From: Aromatoleum bremense
Lineage (GTDB): Bacteria; Pseudomonadota; Gammaproteobacteria; Burkholderiales; Rhodocyclaceae
Assembly: GCF_017894365.1 (NCBI RefSeq)
Contig: NZ_CP059467.1
Location: 868,001-932,000, forward strand
Direction of reading: 5' to 3'
Length of the DNA: 64,000 nucleotides
The notes under the pieces are model-generated. The model saw nothing but the letters and a program-made list of their open reading frames with translations. It was not told the DNA's origin and searched no databases. A program made the translations under genes and the position numbers. Shown here one piece after another: positions 49,159-58,007 of the stretch (positions are counted from its first letter, which is position 1; every line of letters begins with the position of its first letter).

Positions 49159-50520
49159 ATGCCGGATCCCCTGTTGAACAAGCTGCTCCTGACGCGCGCA
49201 CCTGCTGCCGCGGCAAATTCCGGCCGGCCCTCCCCCGCTGCGGGCGCCTCCGGGAGCACGTTCGGCGACAGCTTTTCGAACGCGCTCGAACGGCGGATGA
49301 GTGCGGCCGAGCGCGAGCCTGCAGGCACACGACCCGTCGCCACCGGACGTTCGCCCCAGCGCCCGGAAGCACCGCCACCCCGGGACCGGAGCCGGGACCA
49401 GGGCCGGGAACTCCGCCGGGAGGAGGATGCGGCGACCGCGGACCGGGCGCAGGAGGTTCCGCACGGCATCGGCCGCGACGCGCCCGCCGAAGCCGCGAGT
49501 GCCACATCCGGCGACGACAGCAAAGCAGGCTGCGAGGATCGGGCGAGCGCTGCGGATGTCCAGCAGCCGGCCTCGTCGCTCGCGCCCGCAGCCGAAAGCA
49601 TCGTCACAGGCGAAAGCATTGTCACAGGCGAAAGCGCAGCCCCGCCGGCCGACGCAGCACTCACGGCAAGCTTTGCCGGGCTCGTGCCCGGTCCTGCCGC
49701 CGTGACCGCCGGGGTTGCCGCCGGGGTTGCCGCCGCGGCCGGCGACAAGGCCGTTTCGGCGCCCGTGCTGCAGGACGGCACCGAACGCGGCTCTGCAGCG
49801 CCGCTGCTTGAAAAACTGATTGCCGAAGCCACCGCCGCGACGGGCGAGGCGCATGCCGGAGCCGGCGAGCGCCTCAAAGTTGCCGGCCGATCCCCGCAAG
49901 GAGATGCGAATCCCGGTTTGGCCGCTGTACTGCCGGGGCGCGTCGAAGTGCAACTTCCCGACCCTGCCGGAGCAATTCCCGGCCCACCGGCCGACGCGCC
50001 CGCCACCGGTGGCCCCGCCACCGGTGTGCCCGGCGCCGGCTTCAACGCGGCCGTGCGCAGCGAACCCGTGTCGCAGCTGCCGGTACACACGCCCGCCGGC
50101 CAGCAGCGCGCGTGGGCCGAGGAGATCGGAAATCGCGTGGTGTGGCTCGTCGGACGCAACGAGTCGAAGGCCGAGCTCGTCCTCACACCGCCGCAGATGG
50201 GCAAACTCGAAGTCTCCATTCACGTCAGCGGCGACCAGACAGTCGCCCATTTCGTCGCCGCGACGTCCGCGGCACGCGACGCCCTCGAACAGGCGATGCC
50301 GCGCCTGCGCGAGATGATGCAGCAGGCCGGCATCAGCCTCGGCGAGACCAGCGTCGGCACGTCGGGCGGGCAGCAAGCCGGCCAGGAAAGCTCGTCCGGG
50401 CGCCACGCGCGAGGCCCTGCATCCGGCACCGCGTCCGGCGCAGGGGAGACCGGTGCGACGGCGCCGATATCCGTCGACTGGTCGCGCGTCGGCACGGGAA
50501 GGGTCGATACCTTTGCTTGA
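49159..50520 (+). CDS. fliK: Flagellar hook-length control protein FliK
   Basis: A 453-residue molecular ruler. A long Ala/Pro/Gly/Glu-rich, poorly conserved N-terminal ruler is followed by the C-terminal switch domain (WLVGRNESKAELVLTPPQMG, then KLEVSIHVSGDQTVAHFVAA and LREMMQQAGISLGETSV). The ruler contains an exact 18-base tandem repeat (49594-49629, one changed base) coding for ESIVTG twice, and a GVAA repeat, so its length can change by slippage. The ATG at 49159 has GGAAGAG upstream. Confidence 0.9.
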   Translation: MPDPLLNKLLLTRAPAAAANSGRPSPAAGASGSTFGDSFSNALERRMSAAEREPAGTRPVATGRSPQRPEAPPPRDRSRDQGRELRREEDAATADRAQEVPHGIGRDAPAEAASATSGDDSKAGCEDRASAADVQQPASSLAPAAESIVTGESIVTGESAAPPADAALTASFAGLVPGPAAVTAGVAAGVAAAAGDKAVSAPVLQDGTERGSAAPLLEKLIAEATAATGEAHAGAGERLKVAGRSPQGDANPGLAAVLPGRVEVQLPDPAGAIPGPPADAPATGGPATGVPGAGFNAAVRSEPVSQLPVHTPAGQQRAWAEEIGNRVVWLVGRNESKAELVLTPPQMGKLEVSIHVSGDQTVAHFVAATSAARDALEQAMPRLREMMQQAGISLGETSVGTSGGQQAGQESSSGRHARGPASGTASGAGETGATAPISVDWSRVGTGRVDTFA

Positions 50521-50617
50521 ATCGTCTGAATTGCGGGCGCTGTACCCCACTTTTCGGCCCTTCGCGGGACGTCCGCCGCGCACATACTCTCAATTGTCGA
50601 CACTGGAGAAATGATTC

Positions 50618-51178
50618 ATGGCCAAGGCTCCCCCTGCCGCCCCGGCAGATGCAGCAGCAGAACCTGCACAGGTGCGCAGACGACCGAAGAAGCTCGTGAT
50701 CATTGTCGTTGTGCTGGCCGTGATCCTCCTCTTGCTGGCTGCAGGAGTCGTCGGCCTGCTGATGCTGAAGAAAAATAACGCCGGGGCTGACGAACACGCC
50801 GAGGAGCACGTCGCCGCCCCGGTCTTCGACCTGAGCAAGCCGCCGACTTTCATCGCGCTCGAACCGTTCACCGTCAACCTTTCCCCCGAAGAGGGCGAGC
50901 GCTATCTCCAGGTCGTGCTGGCGTTGCGGATCGCGGACGCGAAAACCGGCGAAAGCCTGAAGGGCTTCATGCCCTCGATACGGCACGAGATCAACCTGTT
51001 GCTCACCGGCAAGCTGCCGTCCGAACTTTCGACACCCGAAGGTCGCGAAGCGCTTGCCGACGAGATCGTCGAACGCACCAACAGCACGCTCGGCGCCCCG
51101 CCGTCCAAAGGCGGCCGCGGGAACGGACCGGCCGGCCCGATTCAGGCTGTGCTCTTCGACTCGTTCATCATCCAGTAG
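50618..51178 (+). CDS. fliL: Flagellar basal body-associated protein FliL
   Basis: A 186-residue single-pass protein: short Ala-rich cytosolic part, membrane helix at about 27-52 (KLVIIVVVLAVILLLLAAGV), then a periplasmic domain starting PTFIALEPFTVNLSPEEGER and ending AVLFDSFIIQ. It supports stator function. GGAGAAATG precedes the start. Confidence 0.94.
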   Translation: MAKAPPAAPADAAAEPAQVRRRPKKLVIIVVVLAVILLLLAAGVVGLLMLKKNNAGADEHAEEHVAAPVFDLSKPPTFIALEPFTVNLSPEEGERYLQVVLALRIADAKTGESLKGFMPSIRHEINLLLTGKLPSELSTPEGREALADEIVERTNSTLGAPPSKGGRGNGPAGPIQAVLFDSFIIQ

Positions 51179-51192
51179 GAGAAACGGCGGCG

Positions 51193-52200
51193 ATGTCTTC
51201 CGATTTTCTGTCCCAGGATGAAGTCGACGCCCTGCTGAAAGGCGTCGCCGGGGAACCGGAGGAACTCGAAGAGGATACCGTCGAGCCGGGAGGCGTGCGA
51301 CCGTACAACCTCGCGACGCAGGAACGCATCGTCCGCGGGCGCATGCCGACGATGGAGCTGATCCACGAGCGCTTCGCCCGCTACCTGCGCATCGGGTTGT
51401 TCAACTACATGCACCGCAACGCCGAAGTCTCGGTCGGGCCGGTGAAGGTGCAGAAATACGGCGAATTCGTCCGCAACCTCGTCGTGCCGACGAACCTCAA
51501 CCTGGTGCTGGCGAAACCGCTGCGCGGCACCGGACTTGTGGTGTTCGACCCGAACCTGGTGTTCCTCGTCGTCGACAACATGTTCGGCGGCGACGGCCGC
51601 TTCCATTCGCGCGTCGAAGGGCGCGATTTCACGCCGACCGAGCAGCGCATCATCCAGGGCATGCTCGGCGTCGTGTTCGCCGAATACTCGCGCGCGTGGG
51701 CACCGGTGTTCAAGCTCGAGATGGAATACGTGCGCTCGGAGATGAACTCCCAGTTCGCGAACATCGCGACGCCGTCCGAGATCGTCATCTCGGCGAGCTT
51801 CTCGCTGGAGTTCGGCGGCTCGCAGGCGGACATGCACGTGTGCTTCCCGTACTCGATGGTCGAACCGATTCGCGACCTGCTGTACTCGACGATGCAGAGC
51901 GACCACCTGACCCAGGACAACCGCTGGATCAAACTGCTGACACGGCAGCTGCAGGCGGCCGACGTCGAACTCGTCTGCAACCTCGGCAACGCGCGAATCT
52001 CGCTGCGCGACATCGTCAACATGCGCGTCGGCGACGTGATCCCGATCGAGATCCCGGAACACGTGCACGGCGAGGTCGACGGCACGCCGATCCTCGCACT
52101 GAGCTACGGCCGGCAGGGCGCCAAGTACGCCGTGAAGGTCGAACGCTTCCTCGCCAGCGACAATGCCGACAACCCACCACCCGGAGGCCACCATGGCTGA
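51193..52200 (+). CDS. fliM: Flagellar motor switch protein FliM
   Basis: A 335-residue switch protein. The N-terminus MSSDFLSQDEVDALLKGV is the CheY-P-binding EIDALL-type motif. The middle domain contains RYLRIGLFNYMHRNAEVSVG and NNMFGGDGRFHSRVEGRDFT; the C-terminal domain is FliN-like (SLRDIVNMRVGDVIPIEIPE). It overlaps fliN by eight bases. Confidence 0.97.
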   Translation: MSSDFLSQDEVDALLKGVAGEPEELEEDTVEPGGVRPYNLATQERIVRGRMPTMELIHERFARYLRIGLFNYMHRNAEVSVGPVKVQKYGEFVRNLVVPTNLNLVLAKPLRGTGLVVFDPNLVFLVVDNMFGGDGRFHSRVEGRDFTPTEQRIIQGMLGVVFAEYSRAWAPVFKLEMEYVRSEMNSQFANIATPSEIVISASFSLEFGGSQADMHVCFPYSMVEPIRDLLYSTMQSDHLTQDNRWIKLLTRQLQAADVELVCNLGNARISLRDIVNMRVGDVIPIEIPEHVHGEVDGTPILALSYGRQGAKYAVKVERFLASDNADNPPPGGHHG

Positions 52201-52669
52201 GAACGACAACGATGGCCAAATTACCGAGGACGACTGGGCCGCGGCGATGATGGAGCAGTCCGCGACGGAAAACGGCGCGGACGCCGAAGCGCGGCGCGTG
52301 GCCGCCGACCTCGCGGCCGCAGCGGCGGCTGACTCGCCCTACCAGGCAAAGCCGGCCAGCCACCTGTTCCCCGATTTCGGCGCACCCGGCCCGCGCTCCG
52401 GCGCGCTCAACGATTTCGACATGATCCTCGACATTCCGGTCCAGCTGACCGTCGAACTCGGGCGCACGAAGATCTCGATCCGCAACCTGCTGCAGCTCGC
52501 GCACGGGTCGGTCGTCGAGCTCGACGGCCTCGCCGGGGAACCGATGGACGTGCTGGTCAACGGCACGCTGATCGCCCAGGGCGAAGTCGTCGTCGTCAAC
52601 GACAAGTTCGGCATCCGCCTGACGGACATCATCACGCCGGCCGAACGGATGCGGAAAATCCGCGGCTGA
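52193..52669 (+). CDS. fliN: Flagellar motor switch protein FliN
   Basis: A 158-residue C-ring protein: acidic, Ala-rich N-terminal extension (to about 75), then the SpoA domain LDIPVQLTVELGRTKISIRN, LLQLAHGSVVELDGLAGEPM and GEVVVVNDKFGIRLTDI. The ATG at 52193 has CGGAGG upstream and overlaps the end of fliM. Confidence 0.95.
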   Translation: MAENDNDGQITEDDWAAAMMEQSATENGADAEARRVAADLAAAAAADSPYQAKPASHLFPDFGAPGPRSGALNDFDMILDIPVQLTVELGRTKISIRNLLQLAHGSVVELDGLAGEPMDVLVNGTLIAQGEVVVVNDKFGIRLTDIITPAERMRKIRG

Positions 52670-52848
52670 CGGCAGCGGCAAAACGCACTCGCATCACGAC
52701 CCTGCGCCCGGCCGTTTCGCCCGGCGGCGCCTCAGCCACGGGCGCAGGCGAAGCGCCGAATAATCACCTTTTTGCCCGTCTTATCGCAGGCTGGCGGCGA
52801 CGCGGCGGCGCTTAAAGTTCATCCATCCGCACAGCCGTCGAGCAGGTC

Positions 52849-53271
52849 GTGAACGCACGCAGCATCCTTCCCCTTTTCCTGTCGACCGCCGCCCCTGCGC
52901 TGCGCGCCGCCGACGCGAGCCCCGACTTTGCCGGCAGCCTCGGACAGACCCTCTTCGGGCTGGCGATCGTCATCGGGCTGCTGCTCGCCAGCCTGTGGCT
53001 GCTCAAGCGCCTGTCGGCACCGCGGGGTGCCGCGGCCGGCCTGAAGGTGCTCGGCGCGGTTGCGGTGGGACCGCGCGAACGCGTCGTCCTGGTCGAGATC
53101 GCGGGGCAGGTGCTGGTGCTCGGCGTGACGGCGTCGAACGTTCGCACGCTGCATACCGTCGCGGCCGCCGACCTCGCCGACGCAGCGCTTGCCGAGCCGC
53201 CGGCGCAGGCCGCCGGCGACTTTCCGGGCTGGCTCCGGCGGGCGATGGAGCGCCGCAACGATGCGCGCTGA
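52849..53271 (+). CDS. fliO: Flagellar biosynthetic protein FliO
   Basis: A 140-residue protein with an N-terminal signal-like segment, a membrane helix ([20 protein letters not shown]) and a cytosolic FliO domain ([20 protein letters not shown], then [17 protein letters not shown]). It stabilises FliP during assembly of the export gate. It starts at GTG (52849), 179 bases after fliN. That gap contains a hairpin pairing CCTGCGCCC (about 52701) with GGGCGCAGG, which may attenuate transcription. Confidence 0.88.
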   Translation: MNARSILPLFLSTAAPALRAADASPDFAGSLGQTLFGLAIVIGLLLASLWLLKRLSAPRGAAAGLKVLGAVAVGPRERVVLVEIAGQVLVLGVTASNVRTLHTVAAADLADAALAEPPAQAAGDFPGWLRRAMERRNDAR

Positions 53272-54025
53272 GCGCCCGATGTTCGCCCGCGCCCTCTCCC
53301 GTGCCCTCGCCGCGCTGCTGCTGCTCGCGCCGCTGTCCGCCGCGGCGCAGGGCCTGCCCGCGATCACCGGCACGCCCGCCCCGGGCGGCGGCACGACCTA
53401 CAGCCTGAGCGTGCAGACGCTGCTGCTGCTGACTTCACTGAGCTTCCTGCCCGCGGTCGTGCTGATGATGACGAGCTTCACGCGCATCATCATCGTGTTT
53501 GCGCTGCTGCGCACCGCGATGGGAACGCAGACCTCGCCGCCGAACCAGGTGCTGCTCGGCCTCGCGCTGTTCCTGACTTTCTTCGTCATGTCGCCGGTCG
53601 TCGAGCGCGTCTATGCCGACGCCTACCTGCCGATGTCGCAGGGCACGATCGGCTTCGACCAGGCACTGGAGCGCGGCACGGTGCCGGTCAAGGCGTTCAT
53701 GCTGAAACAGGTGCGCGAGCCCGACCTCGCGCTGTTCGCCCGGCTGTCGAAGACCCCGCCGGTCGAAAAGGCCGAGGACCTGCCGATGCGCGTCGTCGTG
53801 CCGGCCTTCGTCACGTCGGAACTCAAGACCGCGTTCCAGATCGGCTTCGTCGTCTTCATTCCGTTCCTGATCATCGACATGGTCGTCGCCTCGGTGCTGA
53901 TGTCGATGGGCATGATGATGATGTCGCCGGTGATCGTGTCGCTGCCGTTCAAGATCATGCTGTTCGTGCTGGTCGACGGCTGGACGCTGCTGATCGGCTC
54001 GCTGGTCCAGAGTTTCGCTCCCTAA
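53261..54025 (+). CDS. fliP: Flagellar export gate protein FliP
   Basis: A 254-residue export-gate subunit with signal peptide ([17 protein letters not shown]) and helices typical of Fli[61 protein letters not shown] and the Met-rich [10 protein letters not shown]. The ATG at 53261 overlaps the end of fliO; an ATG at 53279 is the alternative. Confidence 0.96.
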   Translation: MRAERPMFARALSRALAALLLLAPLSAAAQGLPAITGTPAPGGGTTYSLSVQTLLLLTSLSFLPAVVLMMTSFTRIIIVFALLRTAMGTQTSPPNQVLLGLALFLTFFVMSPVVERVYADAYLPMSQGTIGFDQALERGTVPVKAFMLKQVREPDLALFARLSKTPPVEKAEDLPMRVVVPAFVTSELKTAFQIGFVVFIPFLIIDMVVASVLMSMGMMMMSPVIVSLPFKIMLFVLVDGWTLLIGSLVQSFAP

Positions 54026-54041
54026 CCCCCAAAGGCAAGCC

Positions 54042-54311
54042 ATGACCCCGGGCATCGTCGTCGATATCGGCCGCCAGGCCGTCGAAATCACGCTGCTGAT
54101 GGCGGCGCCGCTGTTTCTCGCCGCGCTGGTCACCGGCCTCATCGTCAGCGTCTTCCAGGCTGCGACGCAGATCAACGAAATGACGCTGACCTTCGTACCG
54201 AAGCTCGTCGCCGTGTTTGCGACGATGGTCGTGGCCGGGCACTGGATGATCGCGCTGATCACCGATTTCACCCGCCGCCTGTTCGAATCGATCCCGACGC
54301 TGATCGGCTGA
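54042..54311 (+). CDS. fliQ: Flagellar export gate protein FliQ
   Basis: An 89-residue protein with two membrane helices (ITLLMAAPLFLAALVTGLIV; LVAVFATMVVAGHWMIALI) and the conserved loop VFQAATQINEMTLTFVPK. It packs around the FliP-FliR core. It begins 16 bases after fliP. Confidence 0.96.
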   Translation: MTPGIVVDIGRQAVEITLLMAAPLFLAALVTGLIVSVFQAATQINEMTLTFVPKLVAVFATMVVAGHWMIALITDFTRRLFESIPTLIG

Positions 54312-54338
54312 ACCCATCGCGCAACACTCGCGGCGACG

Positions 54339-55118
54339 ATGATCAGCCTGACTTCCGCCCAGCTCGATGCGTGGATCGCGGCGCTGATGTTCCCGCTCGC
54401 GCGCCTGCTCGGGCTGGTGTCGGCGGCGCCGCTGTTCGGCAACCGCATGGTGCCGGTGCGGGTCCGCCTGGCCGTCGGCCTGGCGATCGCGATGGCTGTG
54501 CTGCCGGCGCTGCCGCCGATGCCCCCCGTGCCGGGAGGCTCCATGGAGCAGCTGGCGATATTCGCGCAGCAGGCGTTCATCGGCATCGCGATGGGTTTCG
54601 TGATGCGGCTGGTGTTCGCGGCGGTCGACGTCGCCGGCGAGATGATCGGCCTGCAGATGGGCCTGTCGTTCGCCGTGTTCTTCAGCCCACAGACCGGCGG
54701 GCAGACCTCGGTGATCGCCGAATTCCTCGGCCTGGTCGCGCTGCTGGTGTTCGTCGCGCTCGACGGCCACCTGATGCTGGTCCAGGGGCTCGTCGCGAGC
54801 TTCGAGTGGCTGCCGGTCGGGGCGGTGCCGGGTGCGGAGGGCTGGCTGCTGATCGTGCGCTACGCCGCGGTGATGTTCGCGTCCGGCCTGATGATGGCGC
54901 TGCCGATGGTCGCGGCGCTGTTGATCACGAACACCGCGCTCGGCGTGCTGACGCGCGCCGCACCGCAGCTCAACCTGTTCGCCGTCGGCTTCCCGGTCAC
55001 GCTGTCGGTCGGATTCCTGGTGCTGCTGCTGAGCCTCGACACGCTCGCGCCGGTGCTGCAGAGCCTTTTCGAACGCGGCTTCGGGGCGATCGATGAATTG
55101 TTCCGCGCGTTCGGCTGA
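54339..55118 (+). CDS. fliR: Flagellar export gate protein FliR
   Basis: A 259-residue membrane protein, the last gene of the fli block. About six helices; motifs MFPLARLLGLVSAAPLFGNR, AFIGIAMGFVMRLVFAAVDV and AGEMIGLQMGLSFAVFFSPQ are FliR-typical. flhB does not follow, so it must be elsewhere. Confidence 0.95.
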   Translation: MISLTSAQLDAWIAALMFPLARLLGLVSAAPLFGNRMVPVRVRLAVGLAIAMAVLPALPPMPPVPGGSMEQLAIFAQQAFIGIAMGFVMRLVFAAVDVAGEMIGLQMGLSFAVFFSPQTGGQTSVIAEFLGLVALLVFVALDGHLMLVQGLVASFEWLPVGAVPGAEGWLLIVRYAAVMFASGLMMALPMVAALLITNTALGVLTRAAPQLNLFAVGFPVTLSVGFLVLLLSLDTLAPVLQSLFERGFGAIDELFRAFG

Positions 55119-55131
55119 ACGGCCGGCGCCG

Positions 55132-55578
55132 CTACATCCCCGGCCAGATGTGCGAGCGCACGAGACGCACTTCGCCGACCGCGATGCGCTGGGCGAACGG
55201 CCAGCTCGATTCGACGCTCTCCTCGAAGCGCACCACCTCGAACCCGGCAAACCCTCCGGCGTCCGCGAACCGCTGCGCAGCGCGAGCGAACACCTGCCGC
55301 GCTTCGCCTTCGCCGCCGGTGACGAGCGACTTCATGCGCAGGTCGAAGCGCACGCGCTCGGCGTCGAGCCGCACGATGCCCAGGTCCCACGCGGGCGACT
55401 GCGGGTCGTGGGGCAGATACGCGACCGGAGGCGGCGTGGGGTAATCGGCGTCGTTCAGGCGCGGCGCCGCGGCGCTTTCCCCCGCTGCGCCCGCGCCGGC
55501 ATAACGCGGCAGCGGCAACGCGAGGCAGCCGCCGGCGAGCGGGAAAATCAGGCACAGCGCAACACGGCGGACCGTCAC
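55132..55578 (-). CDS. Putative lipoprotein in the flagellar cluster
   Basis: A 148-residue protein. The N-terminus MTVRRVALCLIFPLAGGC looks like a lipoprotein signal with C18 as acylation site, though the box is not ideal. The rest is soluble with no family I recognise (LGIVRLDAERVRFDLRMKSL; VVRFEESVESSWPFAQRIAV). It begins seven bases upstream of... flgL's 3' end on the same strand, so it is probably transcribed as the last gene after flgL. A role in flagella is inferred from position only. Confidence 0.6.
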   Translation of the reverse strand: MTVRRVALCLIFPLAGGCLALPLPRYAGAGAAGESAAAPRLNDADYPTPPPVAYLPHDPQSPAWDLGIVRLDAERVRFDLRMKSLVTGGEGEARQVFARAAQRFADAGGFAGFEVVRFEESVESSWPFAQRIAVGEVRLVRSHIWPGM

Positions 55579-55584
55579 TGTCGC

Positions 55585-56496
55585 TCAGCGCAGCAGATCG
55601 AACAGCGACAAACCGGTCGTGCGGACATACGACTGCTGCGCAGCCTCGAGGATCGCCTGCTGCTTCGAGAAACGCGAGATCGCCTCCGCATAGTCGAGGT
55701 CCTGCAGCCGCGACAGCGTCTCGGCATATTGCACATCCTGCGTCGCCGACATGTCCGCGAGCGCGTCGAGTTCGACCATCCGCGAGCCGACCGACGAGCG
55801 GATCGTGTTCACCTTGTCGAGCGCGGCATCCATGCCGCCGATCGCGCTCTCGACAACCGCGGCAACACCCTCCGCCGGCGGATTGCGCAACCCGTCGATG
55901 AACCCGGAGATCGAAGCGAACATTCGGGATTCGCCATTCTCGTCGACCATGAACACATCGCTGCCCGGCACCCCGACCGGCATCGTCCGCGACTCGGCGA
56001 CCTGTATGCCGCGCACCCCGGCATCGCCGGTGTAGGCGATCCCGTCGAGGTCGCCGGAAAACGGCGCCTGCCCCGACTGGTAACCGGCAAAGCGGTATTC
56101 GCCGGTGCCGTCCTTGCTGTTCGCGATACCGACCAGCGCGTTGAACTGCGCCTCGATATCGACCGCGATCGCCTCGTGCTCGGTCGGCGACAGCGCCGCG
56201 TTGCCGGCCTGGATCGCCCGCGTGCGGATGTAGGTGAGGATGTCGCCGATGCTGCCGAGGCTGCTTTCAAGCGACGCGAGGGCGTCGTTCGCATAGCCCT
56301 GGTTCGTCTGGAACTGCTCGTTGATGCTTCGGGTCTGTGAAACTTCGAGCGCGCGCGCCGCCGCGATCGGATCGTCCGACGGCGCCAGCACGCGCTTGCC
56401 GGTCGAGAGCTGCTGCTGGGTATGCAGCAAATCCGCGCTTTGTCGCAGCATCGCGTCGCGGCCGGAGTCGAAGATCATGCTGGTGGAGATTCTCAT
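55585..56496 (-). CDS. flgL: Hook-filament junction protein FlgL (HAP3)
   Basis: A 303-residue junction protein. The flagellin-like N-terminus (MRISTSMIFDSGRDAMLRQS, then LLHTQQQLSTGKRVLAPSDD) and C-terminus (LSRLQDLDYAEAISRFSKQQ, then AILEAAQQSYVRTTGLSLFD) are complete. It follows flgK by 14 bases. Confidence 0.95.
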   Translation of the reverse strand: MRISTSMIFDSGRDAMLRQSADLLHTQQQLSTGKRVLAPSDDPIAAARALEVSQTRSINEQFQTNQGYANDALASLESSLGSIGDILTYIRTRAIQAGNAALSPTEHEAIAVDIEAQFNALVGIANSKDGTGEYRFAGYQSGQAPFSGDLDGIAYTGDAGVRGIQVAESRTMPVGVPGSDVFMVDENGESRMFASISGFIDGLRNPPAEGVAAVVESAIGGMDAALDKVNTIRSSVGSRMVELDALADMSATQDVQYAETLSRLQDLDYAEAISRFSKQQAILEAAQQSYVRTTGLSLFDLLR

Positions 56497-56510
56497 GGTG
56501 TCACCCCGGC

Positions 56511-57932
56511 TCAGCGCGCGATCGAGAGGATTTCGTCGAACAGCGTGCCCGCGACCGACATCACGCGCGCCGCCGCCTGGTAGGACTGCTGGTAACGGAT
56601 CAGATTGGCCGCCTCTTCGTCGAGATTGACGCCGGAAAGCGCTTCCTGCGCGGCAGTCGCCTGATCGAGCTGCGCTTCTTGGGCCTTCAAGCCGATCTGG
56701 ACTTCGCGCGCCTTGTTGCCGACCGAGCTGACCAATTGTGAATACGCCGAACCGATGGCCGCCTTACCGGACCCGACCGCTACAACCGACTTGTCTGTCT
56801 GCAGCGCCGCCAGTGCCAGCGCATTCCGGTTGTCCGAAGGGCCGACGGGCCCGGGGTCTGAAGCGTCGGCGGCAGCGGCAACGGCCTGCGGATCGGACAC
56901 CGCGATCCGGATCCCGGCGGCGGCCCCGGCCGCCGTCGTGCCGATCGAGAAAAAGTCCCCCCCCAACTGGCCGTTCAGCGCGAGGCCGCTGCGGTGCTGC
57001 TCGTTGAAGCGCGTCGCGAAATCGAAAGCGATCTGGTCGAGTTGGCCGCGCGTAGTGTCCAGCACCTCGCTGCGGAACTTCAGCAGTCCGCCGAGTTGCC
57101 CGCCGGTAAACAGCGAATCCGGCAGCGGCACCGCGCCGCCGCCGGCCGTCCTGAGCTCGATCGTGCCGTGCAGCGGGTCGGACGGATCGGGCTTGACGGC
57201 GAGCTCCGAAGCGGTGGCGCCGACAACGAGCGCCTGGCCGCTGCCGACGAACACGCTGAGCGAGCCGTCCCGCTCGGTCACCGTGCTGACCTTCACGAGC
57301 TTGTTGAGCTCGGCGACGAGAGTGTCGCGCTGGTCGAGCAGATCGTTGGCCTGGACGGAGGGCCCGGCGACCTGCACCGTGCCGATCTGCTGGTTCATTT
57401 CGGCGATCTGGCGCGCGTACGTGTCGATCGACTCGACCGCGCTGGCGATCTGACCTTCGGTGAGGCTGCTGATCTCGTCGAGGCGGGCATCGAGGCCGTT
57501 GAAGCGCGATGCGAGCGATTCGGCCTTGGAAATCAGCGCCTGGCGCCCCGGGATGCTCGCCGGGTTGGTGGCGACGTCCTGCACGCCCTTGAAGAAATCG
57601 GACAGCGCCGGCGCGAGGCCCGCCGACGGATCGGCGAGCAGGTTGTCGAGCTGCCCGAGTTGCGCGTCATATGCGGAAAGCTCTTCCTTGCGCGCCGACG
57701 CACTGAGCACCTGCTGGCCGAGGAACTGGTCGTACTGGCGACGCACGGCGTCGACCCTCGAGCCCTGACCGAAGAAACCCGCGCCGCTGAACTGGGGATC
57801 GTTCGTCGTGATGATCGCCGTCTGCCGGTGGTACCCGGGCGTGTTGGCGTTAGTGATGTTGTGACTGGTCGTCAACAGGTTCGCTTGCGAACTGTTGATG
57901 CCTGTCAGGCCAATGCTGAGGAGTCCGGCCAT
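56511..57932 (-). CDS. flgK: Hook-filament junction protein FlgK (HAP1)
   Basis: A 473-residue protein. N-terminal rod-like motif (GLTGINSSQANLLTTSHNIT, NANTPGYHRQTAII), central domain, and C-terminal ANLIRYQQSYQAAARVMSVA, GTLFDEILSIAR. Length is at the short end of the family. It has its own sigma-54 site and would be co-transcribed with flgL. Confidence 0.96.
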   Translation of the reverse strand: MAGLLSIGLTGINSSQANLLTTSHNITNANTPGYHRQTAIITTNDPQFSGAGFFGQGSRVDAVRRQYDQFLGQQVLSASARKEELSAYDAQLGQLDNLLADPSAGLAPALSDFFKGVQDVATNPASIPGRQALISKAESLASRFNGLDARLDEISSLTEGQIASAVESIDTYARQIAEMNQQIGTVQVAGPSVQANDLLDQRDTLVAELNKLVKVSTVTERDGSLSVFVGSGQALVVGATASELAVKPDPSDPLHGTIELRTAGGGAVPLPDSLFTGGQLGGLLKFRSEVLDTTRGQLDQIAFDFATRFNEQHRSGLALNGQLGGDFFSIGTTAAGAAAGIRIAVSDPQAVAAAADASDPGPVGPSDNRNALALAALQTDKSVVAVGSGKAAIGSAYSQLVSSVGNKAREVQIGLKAQEAQLDQATAAQEALSGVNLDEEAANLIRYQQSYQAAARVMSVAGTLFDEILSIAR

Positions 57933-57971
57933 GCTCGTTTCCTTTTTCCTGCTGCGCTCGATGCATCTCTA

Positions 57972-57987
57972 AGCAAGACTTTTGCCA
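57972..57987 (-). promoter_or_regulatory. Sigma-54 promoter of flgKL
   Basis: On the minus strand TGGCAAAAGTCTTGCT: GG and GC ten bases apart, one mismatch to TGGCAC and a full TTGC. It lies between the flgJ stop and the flgK ATG, about 40 bases upstream of flgK. Confidence 0.82.
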
Positions 57988-58007
57988 GACTGCGCGGCCG
58001 CCGGGAT

